Origin: Dokdonella_A ginsengisoli | GTDB lineage: Bacteria; Pseudomonadota; Gammaproteobacteria; Xanthomonadales; Rhodanobacteraceae | Assembly: GCF_042652785.1 (NCBI RefSeq) | Contig: NZ_JBHSHD010000016.1 | Location: 62,001-126,000, forward strand | Direction of reading: 5' to 3' | Length of the DNA: 64,000 nucleotides | In this document: piece after piece, positions 27,042-33,599 of the stretch | Numbering within the stretch: the first letter of the stretch is position 1 | Layout of the letters: each line of letters starts with the position of its first letter | The notes under the pieces: generated by a model | The model's database searches: none | Seen by the model: only the letters and a program-made list of their open reading frames with translations | Told to the model about the DNA's origin: nothing | Program-made: the position numbers and the translations under genes

Positions 27042-27254
27042 GCCTGGACTTTGCGGTCGTCCCTGATCGCTGCTTCGTCGACGCGCCGAGATCCGAAAGA
27101 GCAGTGACTCCGGCGAGTCCAACCGCGGCCTTCCATGGCCGCACTTTGTAGGTGCTTTTGCGATCGTCCCTGATCGCTGCTTCGTCGACCCACCGAGATC
27201 CGAAAGGGCAGTGACTTCGGCGAATCCAACCGCGGCCATCCATGGCCGCGCTTT
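27042..27254. repeat. Two tandem copies of a 107-bp intergenic repeat
   Basis: The copies begin near 27051 and 27158 (period 107) and are about 85-90 percent alike by eye. Shared landmarks are GTCCCTGATCGCTGCTTCGT, CGAGATCCGAAAG, GCAGTGACT and a closing CCATGGCCGCG. The second copy ends in a palindrome with 9-base arms (CGCGGCCAT/ATGGCCGCG). The 18-base core GCGGTCGTCCCTGATCGC reappears at 48661-48678 after rpsT, so this is an interspersed element. Confidence 0.85.
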
Positions 27255-27267
27255 TCAACAATGGCAA

Positions 27268-27293
27268 AGCCCGCGGCACTGCTGCCGCGGGCT
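27268..27293 (-). terminator. hsp20 terminator hairpin
   Basis: An 11-bp perfect stem (AGCCCGCGGCA and complement, 27268-27278/27283-27293) with a CTGC loop, followed on the minus strand by TTTG. It lies about 75 bases past the hsp20 stop. The T-run is short. Confidence 0.65.
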
Positions 27294-27366
27294 GGGCGTT
27301 CCTCGATGCGGTACGCCGGCTGGATGCCAGCGTACCAAAGCTGCCGCGGTTCTTCGCGCCGGCGCG

Positions 27367-27786
27367 TCAGGCGTTGATCGCGATGCGGCGCGGGGCCAGT
27401 TCCGGCTTCTTCGGGATGGAGATCTCGAGCACGCCGTTCTTGCCGGCCGCGCTGATGCCCTCCGCGTCCGCACTCTCGGGCAGGGTGAAGCGGCGCTCGA
27501 AGCTGCCGTAGCGACGTTCGACGCGCGTGAACTTCGCGCCGTCTTCCTTCGTTTCCGACTTGCGTTCGCCCTTCAGCGTCAGCACGTTCTTGTCCATCTG
27601 CACTTCGATGCCGGCCGGGTCGACACCGGGCAGGTCGGCCAGGATCACGAAGCGATCGGCTTCCTCGCGCACGTCGACGCGCGGCACCCAGGCGCTCGTT
27701 TCGGCGTCGCCGAAGAAGCGATCCAGCGCCTGCCTGGCCTGCAGGTTGCCGCGTACCAGCAAGGGGGAATAGTGGGTGACCAACAT
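27367..27786 (-). CDS. Hsp20/alpha-crystallin small heat-shock protein
   Basis: 139 residues. The alpha-crystallin domain spans about 35-125: WVPRVDVREEADRFVILADLPGV at its start, then GERK and RRYGSFERRFTLPESAD, with the C-terminal I-x-I type contact supplied by the SIPKK / RRIAINA end. Such proteins hold unfolded clients for DnaK/DnaJ. A sigma-32 promoter is visible upstream (27837-27864). The linked DnaJ-like co-chaperone lies downstream on the same strand, consistent with a heat-response locus, although repeats separate them. Confidence 0.93.
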   Translation of the reverse strand: MLVTHYSPLLVRGNLQARQALDRFFGDAETSAWVPRVDVREEADRFVILADLPGVDPAGIEVQMDKNVLTLKGERKSETKEDGAKFTRVERRYGSFERRFTLPESADAEGISAAGKNGVLEISIPKKPELAPRRIAINA

Positions 27787-27836
27787 AGTTTCTCTCTCCG
27801 CATGTTTGTGCGGCGAGCATCGCCGCGATGCGACGA

Positions 27837-27864
27837 AGATGGAGCTGCGCCTTAGGCTTTCAAG
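27837..27864 (-). promoter_or_regulatory. Sigma-32 (heat-shock) promoter of hsp20
   Basis: On the minus strand CTTGAAA (27858-27864), a 13-base spacer, then CTCCATCT (27837-27844), very close to the sigma-32 consensus CTTGAAA / CCCCATnT. The hsp20 ATG follows about 50 bases later, and between them lies a GC-rich inverted segment that could fold over the start. Confidence 0.78.
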
Positions 27865-27871
27865 AGCCTAT

Positions 27872-27898
27872 TTGATCGGTCCTGCGGCGCCGTATGAT
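27872..27898 (+). promoter_or_regulatory. Probable promoter of the peroxiredoxin gene
   Basis: TTGATC at 27872-27877, a 15-base spacer and TATGAT at 27893-27898, 27 bases before the start codon. It is divergent from the hsp20 promoter, the two -35 elements lying only 8 bases apart. The spacer is shorter than ideal. Confidence 0.5.
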
Positions 27899-27924
27899 CC
27901 CCCCTCCCTTCCCGAGGCCAACCC

Positions 27925-28404
27925 ATGACGATCCAGCCAGGCGAACGCATCCCAGCCGGAACCCTCGACATCCTCAAGGACGGCGTGCAGCCGATCGCGA
28001 CCGACGAGATCTTCGGCGGCAAGAAGGTGGTGCTGTTCTCGGTGCCCGGCGCGTTCACCCCGACCTGCTCGGCCAAGCACCTGCCCGGCTACGTCGAGCA
28101 CTACGCGCAGTTCCGCAGCCGCGGCATCGAGGTGGCCTGCATCGCGGTCAACGATGCCTACGTGATGAGCGCCTGGGCCAAAGCGCAGAACGTGCCGGAC
28201 GGCCTGCTGATGCTGGCCGACGGCAACGGCGCCTTCACCCGCTCGCTCGGCCTGGAAATGGACGCGACACGCTTCGGCATGGGCCTGCGCGGCAAGCGCT
28301 TCGCGCTCTACGCCGAGGACGGCGTGGTGAAGAAGCTCGCCGTCGAGGCGCCGGGAGAGTTCAAGGTATCCGGCGCGGAGGCGATGCTCGCCGCGATCGG
28401 CTGA
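27925..28404 (+). CDS. Peroxiredoxin, Prx5 type
   Basis: 159 residues, the normal Prx5 length. The peroxidatic cysteine lies in PGAFTPTCS (about residue 49), and the later GLEMDATRFGMGLRGKRFAL block is characteristic of this group. No second clearly placed resolving cysteine stands out (a cysteine occurs in EVACIAVND), and there is no fused glutaredoxin domain. It reduces hydrogen peroxide and organic hydroperoxides in the cytoplasm, with an unknown electron donor. It is divergently arranged with hsp20, sharing a short promoter region, which fits a stress locus. Confidence 0.92.
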   Translation: MTIQPGERIPAGTLDILKDGVQPIATDEIFGGKKVVLFSVPGAFTPTCSAKHLPGYVEHYAQFRSRGIEVACIAVNDAYVMSAWAKAQNVPDGLLMLADGNGAFTRSLGLEMDATRFGMGLRGKRFALYAEDGVVKKLAVEAPGEFKVSGAEAMLAAIG

Positions 28405-28412
28405 GCGCAGCG

Positions 28413-28441
28413 ACCGGCCGGCGCGTTCGCGGCCGGCCGGT
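28413..28441. terminator. Hairpin between convergent peroxiredoxin and gyrA genes
   Basis: A 10-bp perfect stem (ACCGGCCGGC and complement, 28413-28422/28432-28441) with a 9-base loop lies between the two convergent stops. It lacks a T-run on either side, so termination strength is uncertain; it could serve both directions. Confidence 0.55.
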
Positions 28442-28456
28442 TCGCAAGGCGTTCGA

Positions 28457-31042
28457 TCAGCCTTCTTCGCCGCCGGGCAACGGCGCGGTTTCCGCTTCCG
28501 CGTCCTCGCCCTCGTCGCTCAGGGCCTCGACCTTGACCACGCCGACCAGCGCCTCGTCGGCCGGAAGGCGGATCAGGGTGACGCCCTGGGTGTTGCGGCC
28601 GACGCGCGCGATCTCGCTGGCGCGCGTGCGCACCAGGGTGCCCTGGTTGGAGATCAGCATCAGCTCGTGGTTCTCGCCGAGCTGCACCGCGCCGACCAGT
28701 GCGCCGTTGCGGTCCGAACACTGGATCGCGATCACGCCCTGCGTGCCGCGTCCCTTGCGCGGATAGTCGACCAGCGGCGTGCGCTTGCCGTAGCCACGCT
28801 CGGTCGCGGTGAGGATGTCGTCCTCGCCTTCGCTGACGATCAGGCTGACCACCTCCTCGCCCTCGGCCAGGCGCATGCCGCGCACGCCGGTCGCCGTGCG
28901 GCCCATCGAGCGTACCGAGCTTTCGTCGAAGCGCACCGCCTTGCCGTTCGAGGCGAACAGCAGGATGTCGCGCGCGCCGTCGGTGATCTGCACGTCGACG
29001 AGGGCGTCGCCCTCGTCCAGGCCGATCGCGATCTTGCCGCGCTGCAGCTGGAACGCGAACTCGGTCAGCGGGGTCTTCTTGACCGTGCCGTTGCGCGTGG
29101 CGAAGAACACGTAGCGGTCCTCGGCGAAGTCGCGCACCGGCTGCACCGCCTGCACCTTCTCGTCCGGCTCCAGCGGCAGCAGGTTCACGATCGGCTTGCC
29201 GCGCGCGTTCGGACCCGCGTCGGGCAGCTTGTAGACCTTGAGCCAGAACACGCGACCGACGCTGGTGAACACCAGCAGCGTGTCGTGCGTGTTGGCGATC
29301 CACAGCCGCTCGACGAAATCCTCTTCCTTCATGTTCGTCGCCGAGCGGCCCTTGCCGCCGCGGCGCTGCGCGCGGTACAGGCTGACCGGCTGGCGCTTGG
29401 CGTAGCCGGTGTGCGAGAGCGTGACGACGACGTCCTCCGGCTCGATCAGGTCGAGGATGTCGAGATCCTCCTGGCTGGCCTGGATGACGGTGCGGCGCGC
29501 GTCGCCGTACTGGTCCTTCAGCTCGACCAGCTCGTCGCGGATCACCTTCAGCAGCACGTCGGGGTTCTCGAGAATCTCGATCAGCCCGGCGATCGTGCGC
29601 AGCAGTTCCTTGTACTCGTCGGTGAGCTTCTCCTGCTCCAGTCCGGTCAGGCGCGCCAGACGCATTTCCAGGATCTGCTGCGCCTGCGTCTCCGACAGCT
29701 GGTAGCCCGTGTCGGACAGGCCGACGGCAGGGTCGAGGCCTTCCGGCCGCGACGCATCCGCACCCGCCGCGGCGAGCAGCGCGCGCACCATGCCCGGTTC
29801 CCAGCGCCGGGCCAGCATGCGCGCCTTGGCTTCGTCCGGCGACGGCGAGGTCTTGATCAGCTCGACCATCTCGTCGATGTTCGCCAGCGCGACGGTCAGG
29901 CCTTCCAGGATGTGGGCGCGGTCGCGCGCCTTGCGCAGGTCGAAGATCGTGCGCCGCGTGACGACTTCGCGGCGGTGCCGGATGAAGGCGTCGAGGATCT
30001 CGCGCAGGCCGAGCGTGCGCGGCTGGCCGTCGAGCAGCGCGACCATGTTGATGCCGAACGTGACCTGCAGCTGGGTCTGCTGGAACAGGTTGTTCAGCAG
30101 CACGTCGGCCGAGGTGTCGCGGCGCACTTCGATGACGACGCGCAGGCCGTCCTTGTCCGATTCGTCGCGTAGCTCGGAGATGCCTTCGATGCGCTTTTCC
30201 TTGACCAGCTCGGCGATCTTCTCGATCAGCCGCGCCTTGTTCACCTGGAACGGGATCTCGGTGACGATGATCGTCTCGCGGCCGTTGTCCTCGCTCTCGA
30301 TCTCGCACTTGGCGCGCACCAGGATGCGGCCGCGGCCGGTCTTGTACGCCTCGACGATGCCGGCCGAGCCGTTGATGATGCCGGCGGTCGGGAAGTCGGG
30401 GCCGGGCACCAGCCGCATGAGATCGTCGAAGCCCAGCTCGGGATCGTCGATCAGCGCGATGCACGCCGACAGCACCTCGCCCAGGTTGTGCGGCGGCACG
30501 TTCGTCGCCATGCCGACCGCGATGCCGGCGGAGCCGTTCACCAGCAGGTTCGGGATGCGCGTGGGCAGCACCGTCGGTTCGAGTTCCTTCTCGTCGTAGT
30601 TCGGCTGGTAGTCGACGGTTTCCCTGTCGATGTCGGCCAGCAGCTCCGACGACAGCCGGTCGAGGCGGCACTCGGTGTAGCGCATCGCCGCGGCTTCGTC
30701 GCCGTCGACCGAACCGAAGTTGCCCTGGCCGTCGATGAGCGTGTAGCGCATCGAGAAGTCCTGCGCCATGCGCACCAGCGCGTCGTAGATCGAAGAGTCG
30801 CCGTGCGGATGGTACTTACCCATCACGTCACCGACGACGCGCGCGCACTTCACGTACGGACGGTTCCAGACCGTGTTCGATTCGTGCATCGCGTACAGCG
30901 TGCGCCGATGCACCGGCTTCAGGCCGTCGCGCACGTCGGGCAGAGCGCGCCCGACGATGACGCTCATCGCGTAGTCCAGATAGCTCTTGCGGACTTCGTC
31001 TTCGATGTTGACGCGAATGACTTCTTTGGCCAGTTCAGCCAT
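28457..31042 (-). CDS. gyrA: DNA gyrase subunit A
   Basis: 861 residues from the ATG at 31042 (AGAGGA about 7 bases upstream); a TTG two codons earlier is less likely. It opens MAELAKEVIRVNIEDE, and the breakage-reunion domain holds the catalytic tyrosine Y122 in AAAMRYTE. The quinolone-determining region reads KYHPHGDSSIYD, with S83 and D87 as in susceptible E. coli. The six-bladed C-terminal DNA-wrapping domain follows, with its GyrA-box (QRRGGKG). The tail ends in an acidic run. A TATGAT -10 at 31138-31143 gives a leader of about 90 bases with a short GC hairpin. GyrA pairs with GyrB, encoded elsewhere. Confidence 0.98.
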   Translation of the reverse strand: MAELAKEVIRVNIEDEVRKSYLDYAMSVIVGRALPDVRDGLKPVHRRTLYAMHESNTVWNRPYVKCARVVGDVMGKYHPHGDSSIYDALVRMAQDFSMRYTLIDGQGNFGSVDGDEAAAMRYTECRLDRLSSELLADIDRETVDYQPNYDEKELEPTVLPTRIPNLLVNGSAGIAVGMATNVPPHNLGEVLSACIALIDDPELGFDDLMRLVPGPDFPTAGIINGSAGIVEAYKTGRGRILVRAKCEIESEDNGRETIIVTEIPFQVNKARLIEKIAELVKEKRIEGISELRDESDKDGLRVVIEVRRDTSADVLLNNLFQQTQLQVTFGINMVALLDGQPRTLGLREILDAFIRHRREVVTRRTIFDLRKARDRAHILEGLTVALANIDEMVELIKTSPSPDEAKARMLARRWEPGMVRALLAAAGADASRPEGLDPAVGLSDTGYQLSETQAQQILEMRLARLTGLEQEKLTDEYKELLRTIAGLIEILENPDVLLKVIRDELVELKDQYGDARRTVIQASQEDLDILDLIEPEDVVVTLSHTGYAKRQPVSLYRAQRRGGKGRSATNMKEEDFVERLWIANTHDTLLVFTSVGRVFWLKVYKLPDAGPNARGKPIVNLLPLEPDEKVQAVQPVRDFAEDRYVFFATRNGTVKKTPLTEFAFQLQRGKIAIGLDEGDALVDVQITDGARDILLFASNGKAVRFDESSVRSMGRTATGVRGMRLAEGEEVVSLIVSEGEDDILTATERGYGKRTPLVDYPRKGRGTQGVIAIQCSDRNGALVGAVQLGENHELMLISNQGTLVRTRASEIARVGRNTQGVTLIRLPADEALVGVVKVEALSDEGEDAEAETAPLPGGEEG

Positions 31043-31137
31043 CAGCAATCCTCTGCGGAGCGGTGAATTCCGATGATTCCGATGCCGTTCGCAGCGGCCG
31101 GACGCGGGCGTCCGGGCAGGCTCGAAGGCAACATGAA

Positions 31138-31143
31138 ATCATA
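31138..31143 (-). promoter_or_regulatory. Probable gyrA -10 box
   Basis: TATGAT on the minus strand, 95 bases upstream of the gyrA start, in an AT-rich island. No good -35 at 17 bases. The predicted leader contains a CCGGACGC/GCGTCCGG hairpin around 31107-31125. Confidence 0.45.
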
Positions 31144-31205
31144 GCACAACGAGCCCGGGAATTTTGGACTTTTTCCCTGTCGGCAGAGGGACTTGGCGGG
31201 CGTTT

Positions 31206-31634
31206 TCAGCCCTGCCCGCGGGGCGCCGGCGCGGACTGCGCGGGCGCTCGGAAGATCCAGTACTTGGAACTGAGGAAGTTCACGAACGCGCCGGCGACGG
31301 AACCGGCCGCGACGCCGATCGCCGGCCACTGGTGCACCAGCGGCCACAGCGCCAGACAGGCCGCGTAGGTGCCGTAGTTCAGCGCGAAGCCGAATACCAT
31401 CGCGATCAGGTAGCGCAGCAGCTCGCGCCGCTTGCTGCCGCTGCTGCGGCCGGAGAAGGTATAGCGGCGGTTGAACGCCCAGGTCGTGGTCGCCGCGGCG
31501 AGGAAGGACAGCACGCGGGCGCCGTAGGGGTTGAACGCGAAGCCGCGCACGAGCCACTGCACGATGCCCGCATCGACGACGAAGCCGATCGCGCCGCTGA
31601 TCGCGAACAGCAGGATTTCCTTGCGCAGGGCCAT
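31206..31634 (-). CDS. GtrA family membrane protein
   Basis: 142 residues with four predicted membrane helices (about 8-30, 38-55, 75-97 and 103-123), the GtrA/DPMS-like arrangement. The family includes flippases or accessory proteins that move lipid-linked sugars. Conserved motifs are FAISGAIGFVVDAGIVQWLV at the start and FVNFLSSKYWIF at the end. It follows mtnA by 22 bases on the same strand, so the two may be co-transcribed, although the functions look unrelated. No glycosyltransferase partner is adjacent. Confidence 0.85.
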   Translation of the reverse strand: MALRKEILLFAISGAIGFVVDAGIVQWLVRGFAFNPYGARVLSFLAAATTTWAFNRRYTFSGRSSGSKRRELLRYLIAMVFGFALNYGTYAACLALWPLVHQWPAIGVAAGSVAGAFVNFLSSKYWIFRAPAQSAPAPRGQG

Positions 31635-31656
31635 GCGCGGCGAACCGGGCGGCGCG

Positions 31657-32676
31657 TCAGCGCGTCCGGCGGAACAGCTCGGCCATGCGCTGCGCGTCGG
31701 GGCGCTCGACGACGCCGCGCTCGGTCACGATCGCGTCGATGAGGCCGGCCGGCGTCACGTCGAAGACCGGGTTCCACGCCTGCGCGCCGGCGACGACGGT
31801 ACGCTGGCCGGCGTAGCCGAGCAGCTCGTCGGGAGCGCGCAGTTCGATCTCGATGTCGGCGCCGCCGGCGGTCGCCATGTCGACGGTCGAGAACGGCGCG
31901 ACGACCATGAACCGCACGCCGTGGTGCCGCGCGGAAATCGCCAGCTGGTACGTGCCGATCTTGTTCGCGGTGTCGCCGTTCGCGGCGATGCGGTCGGCGC
32001 CGACGACGACCCATTGCACGGCGCCGGACTTCATCAGATGCGCGGCGGCCGAGTCGGCGATCAGGGTCGCCGGAATGCCGTCGCGCAGCAGCTCCCACAT
32101 GGTCAGGCGCGCGCCCTGCAGCCACGGCCGTGTCTCGCCCGCGTACACGCGCGAAATGCGGCCTGAGGAGACGCCGGCGCGGATCACGCCGAGCGCGGTG
32201 CCGTAGCCGGCCGTCGCCAGCGAGCCGGTGTTGCAATGGGTCAGCACGCCGGCGTCGGCGTCGAGCAGCGCCGCGCCGAGCTCGCCCATGCGCCGGTTGG
32301 CGGCCAGATCCTCGTCCTGGATCGCCTGCGCCTCGCGCGCGAGCGCCTGCGCGTCCGTGCCGGCGCCGGCCATGCGATCCAGCGCCCACATCAGGTTCAC
32401 CGCGGTCGGCCGCGCCGCGCGCAGATGCGCCGATGCCGCCTCGAGGCGCTCCGGCTCGTTCTGCGCCGCCAGCACGACGCCCCAGGCGGCGGCGATGCCG
32501 ATCGCCGGCGCGCCGCGCACGACCAGGTCGCGAATCGCGCTGGCGACTTCCTCCGCGCTGCGGCAGTCGACGTAGGTTTCCTCCACCGGCAGGCGGCGCT
32601 GGTCGAGCAGGCGCAGGTGGTCGCCCTGCCAGAGCACGGCGCGGATCGAATCGTGGTTCGGCGTGGCGATGTTCAT
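31657..32676 (-). CDS. mtnA: Methylthioribose-1-phosphate isomerase
   Basis: 339 residues, the usual size. It isomerises 5-methylthioribose-1-phosphate to methylthioribulose-1-phosphate in the methionine salvage pathway. The catalytic cysteine is C148 in LTHCNTGSLATAGYGTALG and the catalytic aspartate is D228 in VVGADRIAANGDTANKIGTY. The RGAPAIGIAAAWG block near residue 54 is also conserved. No other methionine-salvage genes are nearby, so the pathway is scattered. Two tRNA genes lie upstream on the same strand. The start at 32676 was chosen as the only family-like beginning. Confidence 0.95.
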   Translation of the reverse strand: MNIATPNHDSIRAVLWQGDHLRLLDQRRLPVEETYVDCRSAEEVASAIRDLVVRGAPAIGIAAAWGVVLAAQNEPERLEAASAHLRAARPTAVNLMWALDRMAGAGTDAQALAREAQAIQDEDLAANRRMGELGAALLDADAGVLTHCNTGSLATAGYGTALGVIRAGVSSGRISRVYAGETRPWLQGARLTMWELLRDGIPATLIADSAAAHLMKSGAVQWVVVGADRIAANGDTANKIGTYQLAISARHHGVRFMVVAPFSTVDMATAGGADIEIELRAPDELLGYAGQRTVVAGAQAWNPVFDVTPAGLIDAIVTERGVVERPDAQRMAELFRRTR

Positions 32677-32816
32677 GGGCGACGACGAGTGCGGGCGAGG
32701 AATGCGGCGGGCGCGCAGCGTACCAGCAGCGCGAGTCGCGCGGCCAGCCGCCGCCGCGCAACGGCGGCGCGGGCTGCGCGCCGAGGCGGAATGCCGCCGT
32801 TTTCGGGTTTCGGAAA

Positions 32817-32891
32817 TGGTGGGCGGTGCAGGGATCGAACCTGCGACCCTTGCCGTGTGAAGGCAATGCTCTACCGCTGAGCTAACCGCCC
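32817..32891 (-). tRNA. tRNA-Val (anticodon CAC)
   Basis: A full cloverleaf reads on the minus strand: acceptor GGGCGGT paired with ACCGCCC, D arm, an anticodon stem TTGCC/GGCAA enclosing the loop TTCACAC (anticodon CAC, codon GTG), and a T arm with GGTTCGATC. The CCA end is encoded (32817-32819). It follows tRNA-Thr on the same strand by about 95 bases. Confidence 0.95.
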
Positions 32892-32985
32892 TGGAACCGT
32901 CCGGACTCGCTGCGTGATCGCCGCTGGGACGATCCTGCCTCGGGGAACGGGGCGACGACGGCTTGCGTCATCGCCCCGCCAGACG

Positions 32986-33061
32986 TGGTGCCGGAGAAGG
33001 GAATCGAACCCCCGACCTACGCATTACGAATGCGCCGCTCTACCAACTGAGCTACTCCGGC
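32986..33061 (-). tRNA. tRNA-Thr (anticodon CGT)
   Basis: Minus-strand cloverleaf with acceptor GCCGGAG/CTCCGGC, D loop AGTTGGTA, anticodon stem GCGCA/TGCGT with loop TTCGTAA (anticodon CGT, codon ACG), T loop GGTTCGATT and encoded CCA (32986-32988). Length is 76 bases. It probably forms a transcript with tRNA-Val; a promoter is visible just upstream. Confidence 0.95.
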
Positions 33062-33072
33062 GGGGGGCGCGG

Positions 33073-33102
33073 AGTATAGACAAGCCACGCACTCCGGTAC
33101 AA
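33073..33102 (-). promoter_or_regulatory. Promoter of the tRNA-Thr/tRNA-Val pair
   Basis: On the minus strand TTGTAC (33097-33102), an 18-base spacer and TATACT (33073-33078), 12 bases from the tRNA-Thr 5' end. The GC-rich run between -10 and the start point resembles a stringent-type discriminator (GCGCCCCCC), typical of growth-controlled stable RNA promoters. Confidence 0.58.
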
Positions 33103-33139
33103 GCCGTCCGGCCCGGTTCCGGCCGTCCGGCGGGGCCTT

Positions 33140-33550
33140 CTACCAGCAGTTTCCGTTGGGCGGCGGCTTGGGGCCGGACCAGTCCTTGGCGCCCGTGTTG
33201 GTCAGCAGCAGGTTCTCGCACTGGTCGGCGCCCTGCGCTCCCTGCGGCGCCGCGGTCAACAGGTAGGTCTGGTTTCCGTTCTCGCGCGTCACCTCGACGG
33301 CGTAGTAGCCCTTCTCCGACGTGTTGCTGCCGAGGTTCAGCTCGTCGAACGTCGCGTAGCGGTTGAAGTTCGTGTAATAGCGCTCCTGCGCCGCGGCGAT
33401 GCGCATCAGGAACTCCTTGCCGTCGGCGCGGCGCGTGCGCAGCACGTAGTTGGTGTAGCTCGGATAGGCGATGGCCGCGAGAATCGCGACGATCGCCACG
33501 ACGATCATCAGCTCGATGAGCGTGAATCCCCGGTTCTTCTGACTGGCCAT
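33140..33550 (-). CDS. pilE: Type IV pilin, PilE-type minor pilin
   Basis: 136 residues from the ATG at 33550, preceded by GAGGGG. The prepilin cleavage site is RG/FTLIEL (G8/F9), with the conserved glutamate at position 5 of the mature protein, then a hydrophobic helix (MIVVAIVAILAAIAYPSYTNY). The C-terminal part has two cysteines (in QCENLLL and GNCW) placed as a disulfide-bonded D-region. It ends the fimT-pilV-pilW-pilX-pilY1-pilE cluster, as in pseudomonads and xanthomonads, so it is read as PilE rather than the major pilin PilA. Processed by PilD and inserted through the inner membrane. Confidence 0.92.
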   Translation of the reverse strand: MASQKNRGFTLIELMIVVAIVAILAAIAYPSYTNYVLRTRRADGKEFLMRIAAAQERYYTNFNRYATFDELNLGSNTSEKGYYAVEVTRENGNQTYLLTAAPQGAQGADQCENLLLTNTGAKDWSGPKPPPNGNCW

Positions 33551-33599
33551 TTTCCCCTCGCGTGCATGGGCGCGGCTGCCGCTGCGCATTGGATTGTCG

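Larger units (their letters stand above)
27016..27366. other. Repeat-filled intergenic region between hsp20 and the DnaJ-like gene
   Basis: About 350 bases holding the two-copy 107-bp repeat (27042-27254) and the hsp20 terminator hairpin (27268-27293). I see no gene. The promoter of the DnaJ-like gene must lie in or beside the repeats, but no clear sigma-32 or sigma-70 boxes stand out. Confidence 0.7.

Noticed and set aside
26116..27279. Extended N-terminus for the DnaJ-like protein from 27279
   Set aside because: The extra 88 residues are translation of the 107-bp repeat. The J domain begins exactly at the ATG at 27015.
32892..32985. Third tRNA or hairpin RNA between tRNA-Thr and tRNA-Val
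   Set aside because: There is an imperfect GGGGCGA hairpin, but no cloverleaf. It is most likely a spacer processed away.
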